A stretch of DNA of 64,000 nt from JAGIBJ01 sp032119795 (GCA_032119795.1 JAUMFO010000021.1:42122-106121), one strand, 5' to 3'. Counted from the stretch's first letter, positions 1 through 7,987 are shown. The notes: generated by a model from the sequence alone, not told the origin. Program-made: numbers and translations.

Positions 1-129
1 CGTCGCCTCGAAGTTCGGGGCGGGCTGCACGTTGGCGGTGTAGCGGTACGCGTCTCGGGGGAACGGGAAGGGGTAGCGCGTGATGCGCGCGGGGAGCGTG
101 CCGCTGAGCCGTTCGGTGGTGGGGGTCAT
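1..129 (-). CDS. Heme-dependent oxidative N-demethylase alpha subunit (DUF3445 family), 5' end only
   Basis: Only the first 43 codons are in the window; the gene runs off the left edge. The ATG at 129 overlaps the stop of the preceding reductase gene in an ATGA junction, which fixes the start. The visible protein contains RYPFPFPRDAYRYTANVQPA, resembling the N-terminus of the DUF3445 (HODM alpha) family, a PAS-fold heme protein that oxidatively demethylates small secondary amines such as dimethylamine to a primary amine and formaldehyde. The next two genes upstream encode the matching reductase and DmmA-like subunits, so the operon context supports the call. The substrate cannot be read from this fragment. 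Confidence 0.75.
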   Translation of the reverse strand, partial: MTPTTERLSGTLPARITRYPFPFPRDAYRYTANVQPAPNFEAT

Positions 130-1070
130 AGGTCAAGCTCCAGCCCGTCGCCGTCGCAGCGCGAGACGCAGGCCATCACGGCGTCGCCGGCCGCTCGCTG
201 GCTAGCCGAGAGGTGCAAGTCGTGGTGGAGTGGCGTGCCGCCGAGTACGCCGACTTTGCATTCGCCACAGACGCCTTGGCGGCAGAGGTGCGGCAGGTCG
301 ATCCCGGCGCTCAGGACGGCGTCGAGGAGCGACACGCCGGTCGGCACGTCGATCGTCTGGCCGGAGCGGGCGAGCCTGGCGGTGAACGGCTCGCCGGGCG
401 GCGCGTCGACGCCGACGAACCGCTCGCTGTGGAGTCGGTGCGCAGGCCAGCCTCGGTCGCGAGCGAGGGTGAGGGTCTCGTCGATCATCGCTGGCGGGCC
501 GCAGACGGAGAGGTGCGTGCCCATGCGGGCGCCGTCGAGCACCTCGGGCAACGAGGCGGCCAGCGATTCCCGTCCGACGTAGCGGCGCACGGCTTGCATC
601 GGCAGGCCGAGCAGGCCAGCGTGCGGGTCCTGGCGAGCGCGGTGGACGTAGTGCAGCTCATAGGACGCACCCGTCCGTGCGAACGCTCGGGCGTAGGACA
701 AAAACGGCGTCACGCCGATCCCGGCGGCGATCAGCAGGTGGTGCCGCGCTGCCGCCGGCGGCGCAAACGCCGACTTGGGCGGTGAGATGGTGAGCAGATC
801 GCCTCGGCGGACGTCGTCGTGCAGAAAGCGGGAGCCTCCGGCGCCACCCGCGACGCGCAGCACGGAGATCGCGTAGTGGCTGGTGTCACGCGGGTCACCG
901 ATCAGCGAGTAGGCGTTGCGCCGCTCGCCGCAGTGGACCTCGATGTTGCTGCCCGGCGCGAACGGCGAGAGCGGCTCGCCGGTCGCCGAGACGAGCCGCA
1001 GCGTGCGGACCTCATCGGTCGGCTCCTCGATCCCGGCGACGGCGACCATGCGTGTGGCGGGAGCGCTCAT
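126..1070 (-). CDS. Ferredoxin reductase subunit of the N-demethylase (flavin + NAD + 2Fe-2S)
   Basis: This 314-residue protein has the phthalate-dioxygenase-reductase layout. An N-terminal flavin-binding barrel carries the RxYSL-type motif (RNAYSLIG, about residues 51-58), followed by a nucleotide-binding domain (GIGVTPFLSY, about 117-126). A plant-type 2Fe-2S domain at the C-terminus shows the cysteine pattern CRQGVCGEC and a later MACVSRC. It would pass electrons from NAD(P)H to the heme subunit. The ATG at 1070 overlaps the stop of the upstream dmmA-like gene (ATGA), so the longer open frame toward 1451 is not used. The gene is translationally coupled on both sides, as expected for subunits of one enzyme. 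Confidence 0.85.
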   Translation of the reverse strand: MSAPATRMVAVAGIEEPTDEVRTLRLVSATGEPLSPFAPGSNIEVHCGERRNAYSLIGDPRDTSHYAISVLRVAGGAGGSRFLHDDVRRGDLLTISPPKSAFAPPAAARHHLLIAAGIGVTPFLSYARAFARTGASYELHYVHRARQDPHAGLLGLPMQAVRRYVGRESLAASLPEVLDGARMGTHLSVCGPPAMIDETLTLARDRGWPAHRLHSERFVGVDAPPGEPFTARLARSGQTIDVPTGVSLLDAVLSAGIDLPHLCRQGVCGECKVGVLGGTPLHHDLHLSASQRAAGDAVMACVSRCDGDGLELDL

Positions 1071-1615
1071 GCGGGCAGCTCCTCCGCGTCGACGCGGAAC
1101 CCGAGGTAGGCGCCGAGGTAGCGCGAGTAGTGGGGGAAGATCAGCAGCGGCCGCTGGCACTGGGAGCAGTCGCAGACCCCGTCGACGGGCTCCGTCGTGT
1201 CGGTGATCGACTTGCAGTGCACGCACCGCACGGGCCGCGGGCCCTCTGGATCGGTGAGGTGCGCGCGCACCTCGGTGGCCACGAGCCCGCCTGCGAGGGA
1301 GGCCGCGAAGGCGCGAGCGATCGTGACTTCGTCGCCGGCGACCGCTACGCGCGTCCCGGTCGTTGCGAGGTGCAGCGCCGCGGTGAGTGCGCCGGGGTCG
1401 GCCGGCACGACGGCACAGGTGGTCCCTGCGGCCTGCGCGGCGGTGATCCACGCGGAGGCCGACGCCTGCGCCGCCGTGCTCGGGCCGGCCACCACCAGCT
1501 GGTGGCGGGCGGTCTCGTCGAGCGCCGGTTGCTCAGTTGGCCAGCGCGGCTCGCTCGTATGGAGACGGCTCGTGCCGACGGGCTCCCGCGCCGTGGCCGT
1601 TGCTGCGGCCGTCAC
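1067..1615 (-). CDS. dmmA: Dimethylamine monooxygenase DmmA-like small subunit
   Basis: This 182-residue protein has a Rossmann-like N-terminal half and a cysteine-rich tail (VRCVHCKSI, then CDCSQC, then LLIFPHYSRYLGAYLGF). That tail is characteristic of DmmA-family subunits found beside DUF3445 N-demethylases. The four-cysteine cluster (CxxC...CxC..C) probably binds a metal or iron-sulfur centre. Translation starts at a GTG (1615) overlapping the stop of the cupin gene, and its stop overlaps the reductase start. Its role in the complex is inferred from family and neighbours; no catalytic motif of its own is visible. Confidence 0.8.
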   Translation of the reverse strand: MTAAATATAREPVGTSRLHTSEPRWPTEQPALDETARHQLVVAGPSTAAQASASAWITAAQAAGTTCAVVPADPGALTAALHLATTGTRVAVAGDEVTIARAFAASLAGGLVATEVRAHLTDPEGPRPVRCVHCKSITDTTEPVDGVCDCSQCQRPLLIFPHYSRYLGAYLGFRVDAEELPA

Positions 1616-1965
1616 GGGGCGAACGAGCGGTGCCCGGTGTAGAACGCGAGCGTGTGCTCGGTCGTCTCAAACAGCACGCGAATGCCTTTGGGGAAGAAGA
1701 GCACGTCGCGTGGACCGACCTCGACGACCTGCCCGGTGTCCTCGTCGGTGAGCTTGAAGCTCCCCTGGAGAATCACCTTCATCTCGTCGTAGGTGTAGTG
1801 GTAGTGCAGCGCCTCGCCCGGCTTCATCTCGAAGAAGCCACTCGCCATCTCGCAGCCTTCGGGGTTGGTGAAGGCGTCGCCGATCCACGCGTTGGGGATC
1901 TCCATCACGGGGAGATCTGCGTAGGCGCCGGTGGCCTTGTGGATTGCGCGCTCGGTGACGGTCAT
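1612..1965 (-). CDS. Small single-domain cupin (EutQ-like), first gene of the N-demethylase operon
   Basis: A 117-residue single-domain cupin. The first cupin motif is ALHYHYTYDEMKVILQG and the second is VGPRDVLFFPKG, leaving two histidines and a glutamate as likely metal ligands. The start is the ATG at 1965, preceded by GAGGA eight bases upstream; longer upstream frames lack such a signal. Cupins of this type accompany amine-degrading operons, but the reaction or ligand is not established by the sequence. It is the promoter-proximal gene, and its stop overlaps the GTG of the dmmA-like gene. Confidence 0.75.
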   Translation of the reverse strand: MTVTERAIHKATGAYADLPVMEIPNAWIGDAFTNPEGCEMASGFFEMKPGEALHYHYTYDEMKVILQGSFKLTDEDTGQVVEVGPRDVLFFPKGIRVLFETTEHTLAFYTGHRSFAP

Positions 1966-2024
1966 CGGGTTCGTCCTCGGTGGGGGTCGGCGGTGGGAAG
2001 GAGCCGGAGCCTGCCGCCTCAGGA

Positions 2025-2100
2025 TGGACAGCACCGTCCACTCGGACCATGGGCAGGGGCCGCACATTGGACAAGGGGCGAATGTGCAGACCGTCCATGG
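2025..2100. promoter_or_regulatory. Operator-rich divergent promoter between the N-demethylase operon and its PucR-type regulator
   Basis: Three inverted elements are packed here: TGGAC-N6-GTCCA at 2025-2040; a perfect 7-bp arm repeat GCACATT (2062-2068) and AATGTGC (2081-2087), enclosing TGGACAAGGGGCG (2068-2080); and GTCCATGG at 2093-2100. The last two read on the minus strand as CCATGGAC, 5 bp, GCACATT. The same two blocks recur at 27470-27491. The position between divergent genes suggests binding by the regulator encoded at 2119. Confidence 0.6.
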
Positions 2101-2118
2101 CTCCTACGCTCGATAGCG

Positions 2119-3858
2119 ATGGCGCCCCCTACATCGACGACGCTCGGCGCGACCGCGCTCGTGAGCGTTCCCTCCTCACGGCCAGCGGCCGACGAAGCAC
2201 TCAGCCGCGACACGCTCTACGGCGTGATCGGGGCCGTCGCTCAGGGCCCGGAGCTTGGCCGGGTGCTGCCCGCGATCGTGGACCTGTTGACGGAGGCCAC
2301 GGCGTGTCACGCCTGCTTCGTCTACCTCATCGACGGCGATCGCCTGGTGATGCGCGCGGCGTCATCGGTGTACGCCGAGTCGGTCGACCGCGTCAGCTTT
2401 GGCGTCGACGAGGGCATCAGCGGCTGGGTCGTGCGCCACGACGAGCCCGTCTTCCTGCGTGACAACGCGCTGACGGATCCGCGCAACATCCACGTCGGTG
2501 AGCTCGAGGAAGACCGGTTTCAGTCGATGGTGGCGGTGCCGCTGCGCGGGCGTGAGCGCAGCGTGATCGGCGTGATCGTGCTGCACACGCAGGCGCCGCG
2601 CGAGTTCGGGCAGGAGGTGCGCGACCTGCTGATGCACGTGGCCTCGCTGGTGGCCGGCGCGATCGAGAATGCGCGCCTCTACGAGCGGGAGCGAGCGCGG
2701 GCGAAACTGACGGGCGATCTGGCGTCGCTCGTGCAAAAGATCGCGGCCGTGACGGAGCGGGCTGAGCTGTGGCGCGTGGCCTGCGATGGTGCCCTGGCGC
2801 TGCTGGGGGCGGATCGTTGCCGGCTGCTCCTCGTGACCGGCGCAGGTGGCGCGCAGCGCGTCGTCGCGAGAAGCGGAGTGGAGCCGGAGAGCGGGGCCGA
2901 CGCCCCTCCGATCGAGGCTCCGGCACGTGGCCGACTAGCGACGCAGCTCTCGGCCGGCGAGACGCAGCTTGGCGTACTGTCGGTCGAGCGAGAAGCGCCG
3001 TTCGGCAAGGCCGAATCGGATGTGATGGAGACCGTCAGCGGGCAGCTGGCAGTGGCGCTGCGCACGCTCGATCTGATCGAACGGTTGACGGAGGAGAACC
3101 TCGTCCGAGATCTGTTTGAGGCGATCGCGGAGGGCCGCGCCGACCGCCTTGCCGGCCGCGCCCGCTCGGCGCGCGTGAACCCTGATCGGCCGTACGTCGT
3201 CGCCGCGCTCGAGCCGCTGATCCCCGGCCAGAGTTGGGACCGAGCCGAGCAGATCGAGGCGCGCGTGCGCCGCGCCGCGCCCGGGGCGCTCTGCGACCTC
3301 GGCACGGAGCGCCTGCGGGTGCTCTTGCCGGTGTCGTCGGAGGGCGGCTCGCTCCCCGACGAGCTGCTGCGGATCGACGCGGAACTCGAGCGCATCGCCC
3401 GCGAGGAGCGCGCGGCGGCGGGGCGCAGCAGCCTTCAGCCGCGCCTGGCTGCCGATCCGACGAGCCTCGCGGAGGCGATTGGTGCCGTCCGCATCGCGCG
3501 GGCGCTCAGCCCAGAGGGAGGAGCGCGGGCCTGGGATGCGCTCGGCGCCTACCGCTACCTCGCCGGCGTCGGCCCGGAACTCGAGCCCGACGCTCGACAC
3601 GGCAGCGCCGTCGCTCTGCTCTGGGACTACGACGCGCGCCGCGGCTCCGAGCTGATCCAGACGCTGGAGCGGTACCTCGCTGACCGCCGCATCGTGCCGA
3701 CCGCGCGGGCCCTCTTCATCCACCCGAACACGCTGCGTCAACGCCTGGAACGCGTCGAGTCGCTGACGGGCATGGTCATCGCCGACGAGGACCCGCTGTC
3801 GCTCGAACTTGCGATCAAGCTCCACCGGCTTCGGGCGCCAGAGCGGGCACTGGCCTAG
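2119..3858 (+). CDS. GAF-domain PucR-family transcriptional regulator
   Basis: A 579-residue regulator. A GAF domain occupies about residues 35-190 (GVDEGISGWVVRHDEPVF is typical), followed by a second weaker GAF-like segment to about 335. A CdaR/PucR-type GGDEF-like region covers about 380-480, and the C-terminal PucR helix-turn-helix (YLADRRIVPTARALFIHPNT) covers about 505-570. Such proteins sense a small ligand through GAF and regulate nitrogen or aromatic catabolism. The ATG at 2119 was chosen because a TACGCT box lies eight bases upstream (2105-2110) and the protein begins there in recognisable form. It is divergent from the N-demethylase operon and so is its likely regulator. Confidence 0.85.
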   Translation: MAPPTSTTLGATALVSVPSSRPAADEALSRDTLYGVIGAVAQGPELGRVLPAIVDLLTEATACHACFVYLIDGDRLVMRAASSVYAESVDRVSFGVDEGISGWVVRHDEPVFLRDNALTDPRNIHVGELEEDRFQSMVAVPLRGRERSVIGVIVLHTQAPREFGQEVRDLLMHVASLVAGAIENARLYERERARAKLTGDLASLVQKIAAVTERAELWRVACDGALALLGADRCRLLLVTGAGGAQRVVARSGVEPESGADAPPIEAPARGRLATQLSAGETQLGVLSVEREAPFGKAESDVMETVSGQLAVALRTLDLIERLTEENLVRDLFEAIAEGRADRLAGRARSARVNPDRPYVVAALEPLIPGQSWDRAEQIEARVRRAAPGALCDLGTERLRVLLPVSSEGGSLPDELLRIDAELERIAREERAAAGRSSLQPRLAADPTSLAEAIGAVRIARALSPEGGARAWDALGAYRYLAGVGPELEPDARHGSAVALLWDYDARRGSELIQTLERYLADRRIVPTARALFIHPNTLRQRLERVESLTGMVIADEDPLSLELAIKLHRLRAPERALA

Positions 3859-4210
3859 AGGGCGCGGCTACTGCACGCATCAGGGCGTACTGCGTTGGTG
3901 CCCGCTTGGGCGACGAACTCATCCCGCGAGGCTACGGGCCTGGGGCGCGCGTCTCACAACACGTTCTCCGCAGCCGGCGTCGCGCGCGGTACGGGTGGCG
4001 CGCTAGTCGTTCTCAGATTCAGACGCAGCCAAGTCGGGGTAGTGCTAGACGATATGGGTGGGGTTGACCGGTCGGTGTTGGTGCTGGCAGGGTCGACGCT
4101 CCCGTGCATCGTGTAGCGCGGGCTGGTTACCGCATCGATGGGATTTGGGAGCGTCGACGTGTCTGAAGGTATCTGCTCCCGCGACCCCCAGTACCGGTCA
4201 GCCGGCCCTG
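3859..4210. other. Gap without a recognisable gene
   Basis: About 350 bp lies between the regulator and the nuclease-like gene. I see no domain, RNA or repeat. The nuclease frame is open upstream to an ATG at 4058, but the translated stretch 4058-4210 is rich in Trp, Cys and Arg and looks non-coding. It may be the eroded front of a longer toxin gene. Confidence 0.4.
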
Positions 4211-5134
4211 ATGTGCAGCGGCTCGGTCCTAGGCCAGACCGCTGTCGCCGCGCTGATGCTGGCAATCGCCGCATCCGACCCAAACGGCATTGGGGCGCTT
4301 ATCAACGGAGTTACCGCCGCTATCGCGAACAGTGACGTACCGATCCCGCTTCCGGGCGGGGGGACAACTAGCGGTCGGGGCGAGTACCAACGCGAGATTG
4401 ACGAAATCGCCGACGAGCTGCTGCGGATCAACCGCAACCTGCGCCAGCTCGAGGGAGCCAGGGCGATTGCCACGAGCATCGCTGCGGCCTGCTTCGCCCA
4501 GGTTGTGGCCATCGTCTCCGAGCACATCTCAAGCGCTAGCCCGATCGACCCCGATTTCTGCCGTGCCCCTGACCTGCCGATCTTCATCGTCGGCGACGAC
4601 GCGCGAGAGGCAGCACAGCACGACTTCGACGCGATCTTCGGTAACCCCGCCAACGACATGCCTGCCCGCCCGCAGTGGGCACTGCTCAACTACGCGAGCT
4701 CTCGGGTGAAGAGGGACGCCGGCCAGCGTCGCGGGTGGTACGGGAACGATCCGGAGTGCAAGGGCAAGACCTTTGTTGGGTCGGGCTTGGAATGCGATGA
4801 GTACCCCTATTTCTCTACGGAGCAGGGGGGCGCGCCGCAGCCAAACGGGCCAGCGCCGATCAAACCGTCACTGCGGGCCATCAACGCGGACCACAACGGC
4901 ATCGAGGGCCGCGCGCTTGGAAGGTTCGTGACTTCGCAGTGCGACCTGCAGTCCGCGACCGGAATCACGTCAACGAGCAACGGCAGCGGCGGAGACCGCT
5001 ACCTGGTGCTGCCGACCCCTCAGGTGTCGTTCTCAAGCCTCTTCTCCTACTTCAAGCCTCCGATCCCGGCCGTGTCGCCAGTTACGATTGGTCTGTGCAA
5101 CCGCCGGGATGAAGGAGGGCCGTCGGACTCGTGA
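4211..5134 (+). CDS. NucA/NucB-type deoxyribonuclease domain protein (putative toxin)
   Basis: From the ATG at 4211 the protein is 307 residues. The C-terminal third carries the NucA/NucB signature: ECDEYPYFSTEQGG near residue 194 and NGIEGRALGRF near residue 229, giving the acidic residues expected at the active site. Paired cysteines fit an extracytoplasmic protein. The first 30 residues are a hydrophobic stretch (SVLGQTAVAALMLAIAA) without a good signal-peptide start, and residues 60-90 look helical and charged. The gene resembles the C-terminal part of a polymorphic toxin, possibly 5'-truncated. Its stop overlaps the GTG of an SMI1/KNR4-like gene, which is how immunity genes sit behind such toxins. 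Start uncertain. Confidence 0.65.
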   Translation: MCSGSVLGQTAVAALMLAIAASDPNGIGALINGVTAAIANSDVPIPLPGGGTTSGRGEYQREIDEIADELLRINRNLRQLEGARAIATSIAAACFAQVVAIVSEHISSASPIDPDFCRAPDLPIFIVGDDAREAAQHDFDAIFGNPANDMPARPQWALLNYASSRVKRDAGQRRGWYGNDPECKGKTFVGSGLECDEYPYFSTEQGGAPQPNGPAPIKPSLRAINADHNGIEGRALGRFVTSQCDLQSATGITSTSNGSGGDRYLVLPTPQVSFSSLFSYFKPPIPAVSPVTIGLCNRRDEGGPSDS

Positions 5135-5688
5135 GCAGCAGCCCGCTCCAACTCAGCCCAGAGATGCTGGACCGCTACCTGGCCGCGCTCCGCGCAGCGG
5201 GCGCGCCGCTGGCCGACAACCTCGGTCCCGGCCTCAGCGACCAGGAGATTGACGAGCTGCTGGCGCCGCTTGGCCTGGCGGCGTCGCCTGAACTCAGAAC
5301 GCTGTGGGGATGGCGGATCACGTCGATGGCGTCCGCGCCGCAACCCGATGCCTTCGATCTGAACCCCGACTTCGAGCTCTGGCCGCCCGAAATCGCGGTG
5401 AAGCAGACCGAGAACTACCGCGACCACACCGACGGCGGGCACCGACCGTCGGTCGCGGTGGCCGGAGCCAAATGGGAATGGCTGCTCGTCCTGTGCGATC
5501 CGAACTCGGCTGCGGCGACCGCGCCGATTGAGCACTTCCTCCTTGACGAACCCACGTTCGCCACCCGAGCTCCGAGTCTCGGCGCCCTCTTTGCCAAGTG
5601 GACCGAACAGCTCGAGCGAGGCGACTACACCCACACGTCAGGCGAGTGGGAACCGGAAAACCCGCCCCAGACGCTGATCGTCGATTAG
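5131..5688 (+). CDS. SMI1/KNR4 (SUKH)-like immunity protein
   Basis: A 185-residue acidic, cytoplasmic-looking protein. It resembles SUKH-1 proteins: an early helix with LSDQEIDELLAPLGLAASPE followed by LRTLWGWRIT, then an aromatic core (WEWLLVLCDP) and a closing ALFAKWTEQLERGDY. SUKH proteins are the commonest immunity proteins of nuclease toxins. The GTG start at 5131 overlaps the nuclease stop (GTGA), so the two would be co-translated. Neutralisation of the upstream nuclease is inferred from this arrangement; sequence similarity to SUKH is judged by eye only. Confidence 0.65.
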   Translation: MSSSPLQLSPEMLDRYLAALRAAGAPLADNLGPGLSDQEIDELLAPLGLAASPELRTLWGWRITSMASAPQPDAFDLNPDFELWPPEIAVKQTENYRDHTDGGHRPSVAVAGAKWEWLLVLCDPNSAAATAPIEHFLLDEPTFATRAPSLGALFAKWTEQLERGDYTHTSGEWEPENPPQTLIVD

Positions 5689-6006
5689 CGGCGGGCTCGG
5701 TGCCGCGCCGCGGGGGCTGGCGGTCAGCTGCGCCTGTATCTAGCTGACCTCCGGGCGCTCTTCGGCCACCCGCGAGCGCACGCTAGCCAAGGTGGCGCCG
5801 CCGTCGGGGTGGCGGTCCAGCCGCCCGGCATCCAGGTCGGCGGCGATCGCGGCGGCGGCGCAGTGGCCGAAGAATTCTACGAGGAGGTCATCGGCCCCAT
5901 TGCCAAACAGCTCGATCAAGGACACCCCGGAACGCCTGGGCTGAACCGCGCCAACGCGCGGGCTGTGGCCGAGGCCTGCATGAAAGCGGCAGCGTTCGCA
6001 TTCGCC
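5689..6006. other. Gap before the insertion element, possible small gene only
   Basis: About 318 bp. The minus strand holds a 61-codon frame (5740-5925, GTG start) with natural-looking composition (a GADDLLVEFFGHCAAAAIAA segment). The plus strand holds a frame from 5809 that runs into the insertion element (EEFYEEVIGPIAKQLDQG). Neither shows a domain I recognise, and at most one can be real. The stretch could be the remnant of a gene broken by the insertion. Confidence 0.3.
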
Positions 6007-6069
6007 TGTCCCGCGTCAAGATCGGTCGCACACCTGTTAGTTGAGGCTCTGGGTCGGTGGTCGTCGGCG

Positions 6070-6120
6070 TTTGGGCTGCTTGGGAGGTCGCCCGTAGGGC
6101 GACCGAGCGAGCGGCCCAAA
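6070..6120 (+). repeat. Two-tier hairpin near the left end of the insertion sequence
   Basis: An inner perfect 8-bp stem GGTCGCCC (6086-6093) and GGGCGACC (6097-6104), with a 3-base loop, is enclosed by an outer 7-bp stem TTTGGGC (6070-6076) and GCCCAAA (6114-6120). It lies upstream of orfA (6149). It could block transcription entering the element from outside. Confidence 0.6.
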
Positions 6121-6148
6121 CGCTGCGCCGTGGCTTGCCGGGGGCGTC

Positions 6149-6481
6149 GTGATCCGGGAGGATCTGGCCGTGGGACGACCCCCGAAGCACCCTGTTGATG
6201 TGAAGCTCAAGATCGTGTTGTCGGTCTTGTCTGGTGAGGCGTCCAAGGCTGAAGCTGCGCGTCGCCACGGCATCTCGGAGACGTCGATCGCCAAGTGGAA
6301 AGAGCAGTTTCTTTCGGGCGGTCGGCAGGGCCTTGAGATCGGCGAGAAGGCGGTGCGGCCCTCAGGACGTGATTCGCAGCTGGAGGCCGAGGTCGACGAC
6401 CTGACTCGCGCTTTGGGTGAGGCGCATGTTGAGCTGCGCGCGCTGAAGCGAGGCGGGCCGCGGGCGATGGGGTTTCGCTGA
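6149..6481 (+). CDS. IS3-type transposase orfA (helix-turn-helix)
   Basis: A 110-residue protein with a helix-turn-helix of the IS3 orfA kind (EASKAEAARRHGISETSIAK, about residues 30-50). A heptad-rich segment follows (LEAEVDDLTRALGEAHVELR, about 78-98) that would form the leucine-zipper-like helix. It would bind the element's ends. The stop at 6479 lies inside the region where the orfB frame is already open, so orfA and orfB overlap as in IS3 elements. OrfB is in the +1 frame relative to orfA, not the usual -1. Confidence 0.85.
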   Translation: MIREDLAVGRPPKHPVDVKLKIVLSVLSGEASKAEAARRHGISETSIAKWKEQFLSGGRQGLEIGEKAVRPSGRDSQLEAEVDDLTRALGEAHVELRALKRGGPRAMGFR

Positions 6482-6515
6482 ACTCGAGGCGCTGCGGGAG
6501 CAGAGCCAGCTGTCG

Positions 6516-7409
6516 GTGCGGCGATTCTGCGCGGTCGTCGGGCTGCCTCGCCGCACCTACTACGACCGCCGAGCCCGGCATCTACGCGGCGCCACGCAGG
6601 CGGGGCCTTGGCCCACGCCGGCGAGGGATCTGGTTCGCACGGCGGTGATCGATCAGGCGCTGGCGTATCCGATGTGGGGCCATCGAAAGATCGCGTGGCT
6701 GTGCCGCCATGACGGCGTGGAGCTGACCGATTCCACGTGCCTGCGGATCTTGCGCGAGGCCGGCCTGGTGCTGCCGATCGACTTCGTCCGCGAGCGCCGC
6801 GATCTGGCGGGCGCGCGGCGTGAGGCTTTCGTGCAGCCGGTCGAGCGGCGAAACCGCGTGTGGCAAATGGACTTCTTCGAACTCGAAACCACGGGCGGTG
6901 GGACGTGGCGCTCAGGCGACGTGATCGACTACTGGGCCAAATACGTCCTCGCCGGCCCCGTGACCGCAACCCAGACCGGCCGCGACGCCGTCACCTCGCT
7001 GCAGATCGCGATCAGCGAAGCCGAGAACATGCTCGGCCGGCCGCTGATCGAGGACCTCACCGACCCCAAGACGGGCGAGATCACGTCGGTGATCGTGGTG
7101 ACCGACAACGGCCCCTGCTTCAAAGGCGACACCTTCGCCAAGTTCATCGCCAGCCGCCCCGAGCTCACGCACGTGCGCACCCGCCGCGCCAGCCCGCAGA
7201 CCAACGGCGTGATCGAGCGCTACCACGGCGCGATCAAGATCGAACACCTCTGGCGCGAGCTCCCAGCCGACGGCCTGCACATGGAGAAGCTCGTCGAGAC
7301 GTTCCGCCGCACCTACAACGAGATCCGCCCTCACGAGACCCTCGAAGGCGTGCGCTCCCGCGACCGCTACCTCACACCCCCAACGCGCCAAAGTGTGCGG
7401 ATTTCTTGA
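6516..7409 (+). CDS. IS3-type transposase orfB (DDE integrase core)
   Basis: A 297-residue retroviral-type integrase. The N-terminal half has the IS3 HTH_21-like region (ALAYPMWGHRKIAWLCRHDG). The catalytic triad is visible as D in WQMDFFELE, D in VVTDNGPCF and E in TNGVIERYHG with the usual 35-residue D-E spacing region. A closing FRRTYNEIRPHETLEGV is standard for the family. The first canonical start is GTG 6516, but the frame is open back through the orfA stop (GFAELEALREQ), so a fused orfAB product by frameshifting is possible. The gene looks intact. Confidence 0.9.
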   Translation: MRRFCAVVGLPRRTYYDRRARHLRGATQAGPWPTPARDLVRTAVIDQALAYPMWGHRKIAWLCRHDGVELTDSTCLRILREAGLVLPIDFVRERRDLAGARREAFVQPVERRNRVWQMDFFELETTGGGTWRSGDVIDYWAKYVLAGPVTATQTGRDAVTSLQIAISEAENMLGRPLIEDLTDPKTGEITSVIVVTDNGPCFKGDTFAKFIASRPELTHVRTRRASPQTNGVIERYHGAIKIEHLWRELPADGLHMEKLVETFRRTYNEIRPHETLEGVRSRDRYLTPPTRQSVRIS

Positions 7410-7418
7410 CGCGGGACA

Positions 7419-7627
7419 CCCGCAAGACGGCTGGAGCGGCGATTCAGCTTGGCTCGGGGGGAGGTGTTCAAGCAGCAGATCCTGGGGCCTCCGGAGTAGG
7501 CCGTGGGGTGGCTGAAGTCGTTGCCGGGATCGGTGCGCGCGGTGTATGAGGCCGGGCCGACGGGGTATGGCCTTGCCAGGGCGGGCAGGGCGGCTGGTTT
7601 GAACGTGATGGTGTGCTCGCCCGGGGA
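7419..7627 (+). pseudogene. Relic of an IS110-family transposase
   Basis: Directly after the insertion sequence, translation gives RSLPG-type IS110 N-terminal sequence: EVFKQQILGPPE, then WLKSLPGSVRAVYEAGPTGY and GLARAGRAAGLNVMVCSPG. Coding potential is broken by a frame change in the G-run near 7455-7460 and by an in-frame TAG at 7497-7499. The catalytic parts of the transposase are absent. This is an old fragment, partly displaced by the neighbouring element. Confidence 0.7.
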
Positions 7628-7878
7628 CGCGTCCGCGGCTCGCCACCGGCGCGACGCGGTCCGCAGTCGACAGCGTCGAAGTGAGCTACCGCAACGGCTC
7701 CACTCCGGTGACCACGAACGCGACGCTCATCCGCGTCGGCGCGGACCAAGCCCACCAGCTCGGAACACCGCCGTTCACGTTCTTCGCCTCGCCCATTCCG
7801 GATGGCGCGGTGAGCATCGCATTCAGGGGCCGGGATGCAGACGACGCCGTCCTCTGGACGTCGGCGTTCTCCCACTGA
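7628..7878 (+). pseudogene. 3' remnant of a secreted-type protein gene
   Basis: An open frame with natural protein character (SVEVSYRNGSTPVTTNATLI, then FTFFASPIPDGAVSIAFRGR) ends at TGA 7878 without a convincing start. The frame is open upstream only into the IS110 relic. Beta-rich Ser/Thr/Asn composition suggests an extracellular domain. No family is recognised. It was probably truncated by insertion. Confidence 0.45.
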
Positions 7879-7987
7879 TCGCCCGCCTCCACACGAGCCC
7901 GCCGCACTGTGGCCACTAGCTCCATGGCCGCGTAGGACCTACGGGCGTAGCTTGCGTCCCACCTGACGGTCGTCCGGGAGGTCGCTC

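Larger units (their letters stand above)
6007..7418 (+). mobile_element. IS3-like insertion sequence, 1412 bp, with terminal inverted repeats
   Basis: The ends are inverted copies: TGTCCCGCGTCAAGA begins at 6007, and its reverse complement ends at 7418. A further GCACAC match lies just inside each end. The element carries two genes, a helix-turn-helix orfA and a DDE-transposase orfB. The orfB stop codon lies inside the right terminal repeat. The ends begin TG and finish CA, as usual for IS3/IS481-type elements. No direct target duplication was visible: the left flank is TTCGCC and the right flank CCCGCA. Confidence 0.9.

Noticed and set aside
6001..7424. Target-site duplication around the insertion element
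   Set aside because: TTCGCC on the left and CCCGCA on the right do not match over three or more bases adjacent to the ends.
7926..7987. Cobalamin riboswitch ahead of eutB
   Set aside because: The short gap has a ribosome site and a small inverted repeat (CTAC GGGC GTAG) but no B12-box sequence or room for the aptamer.
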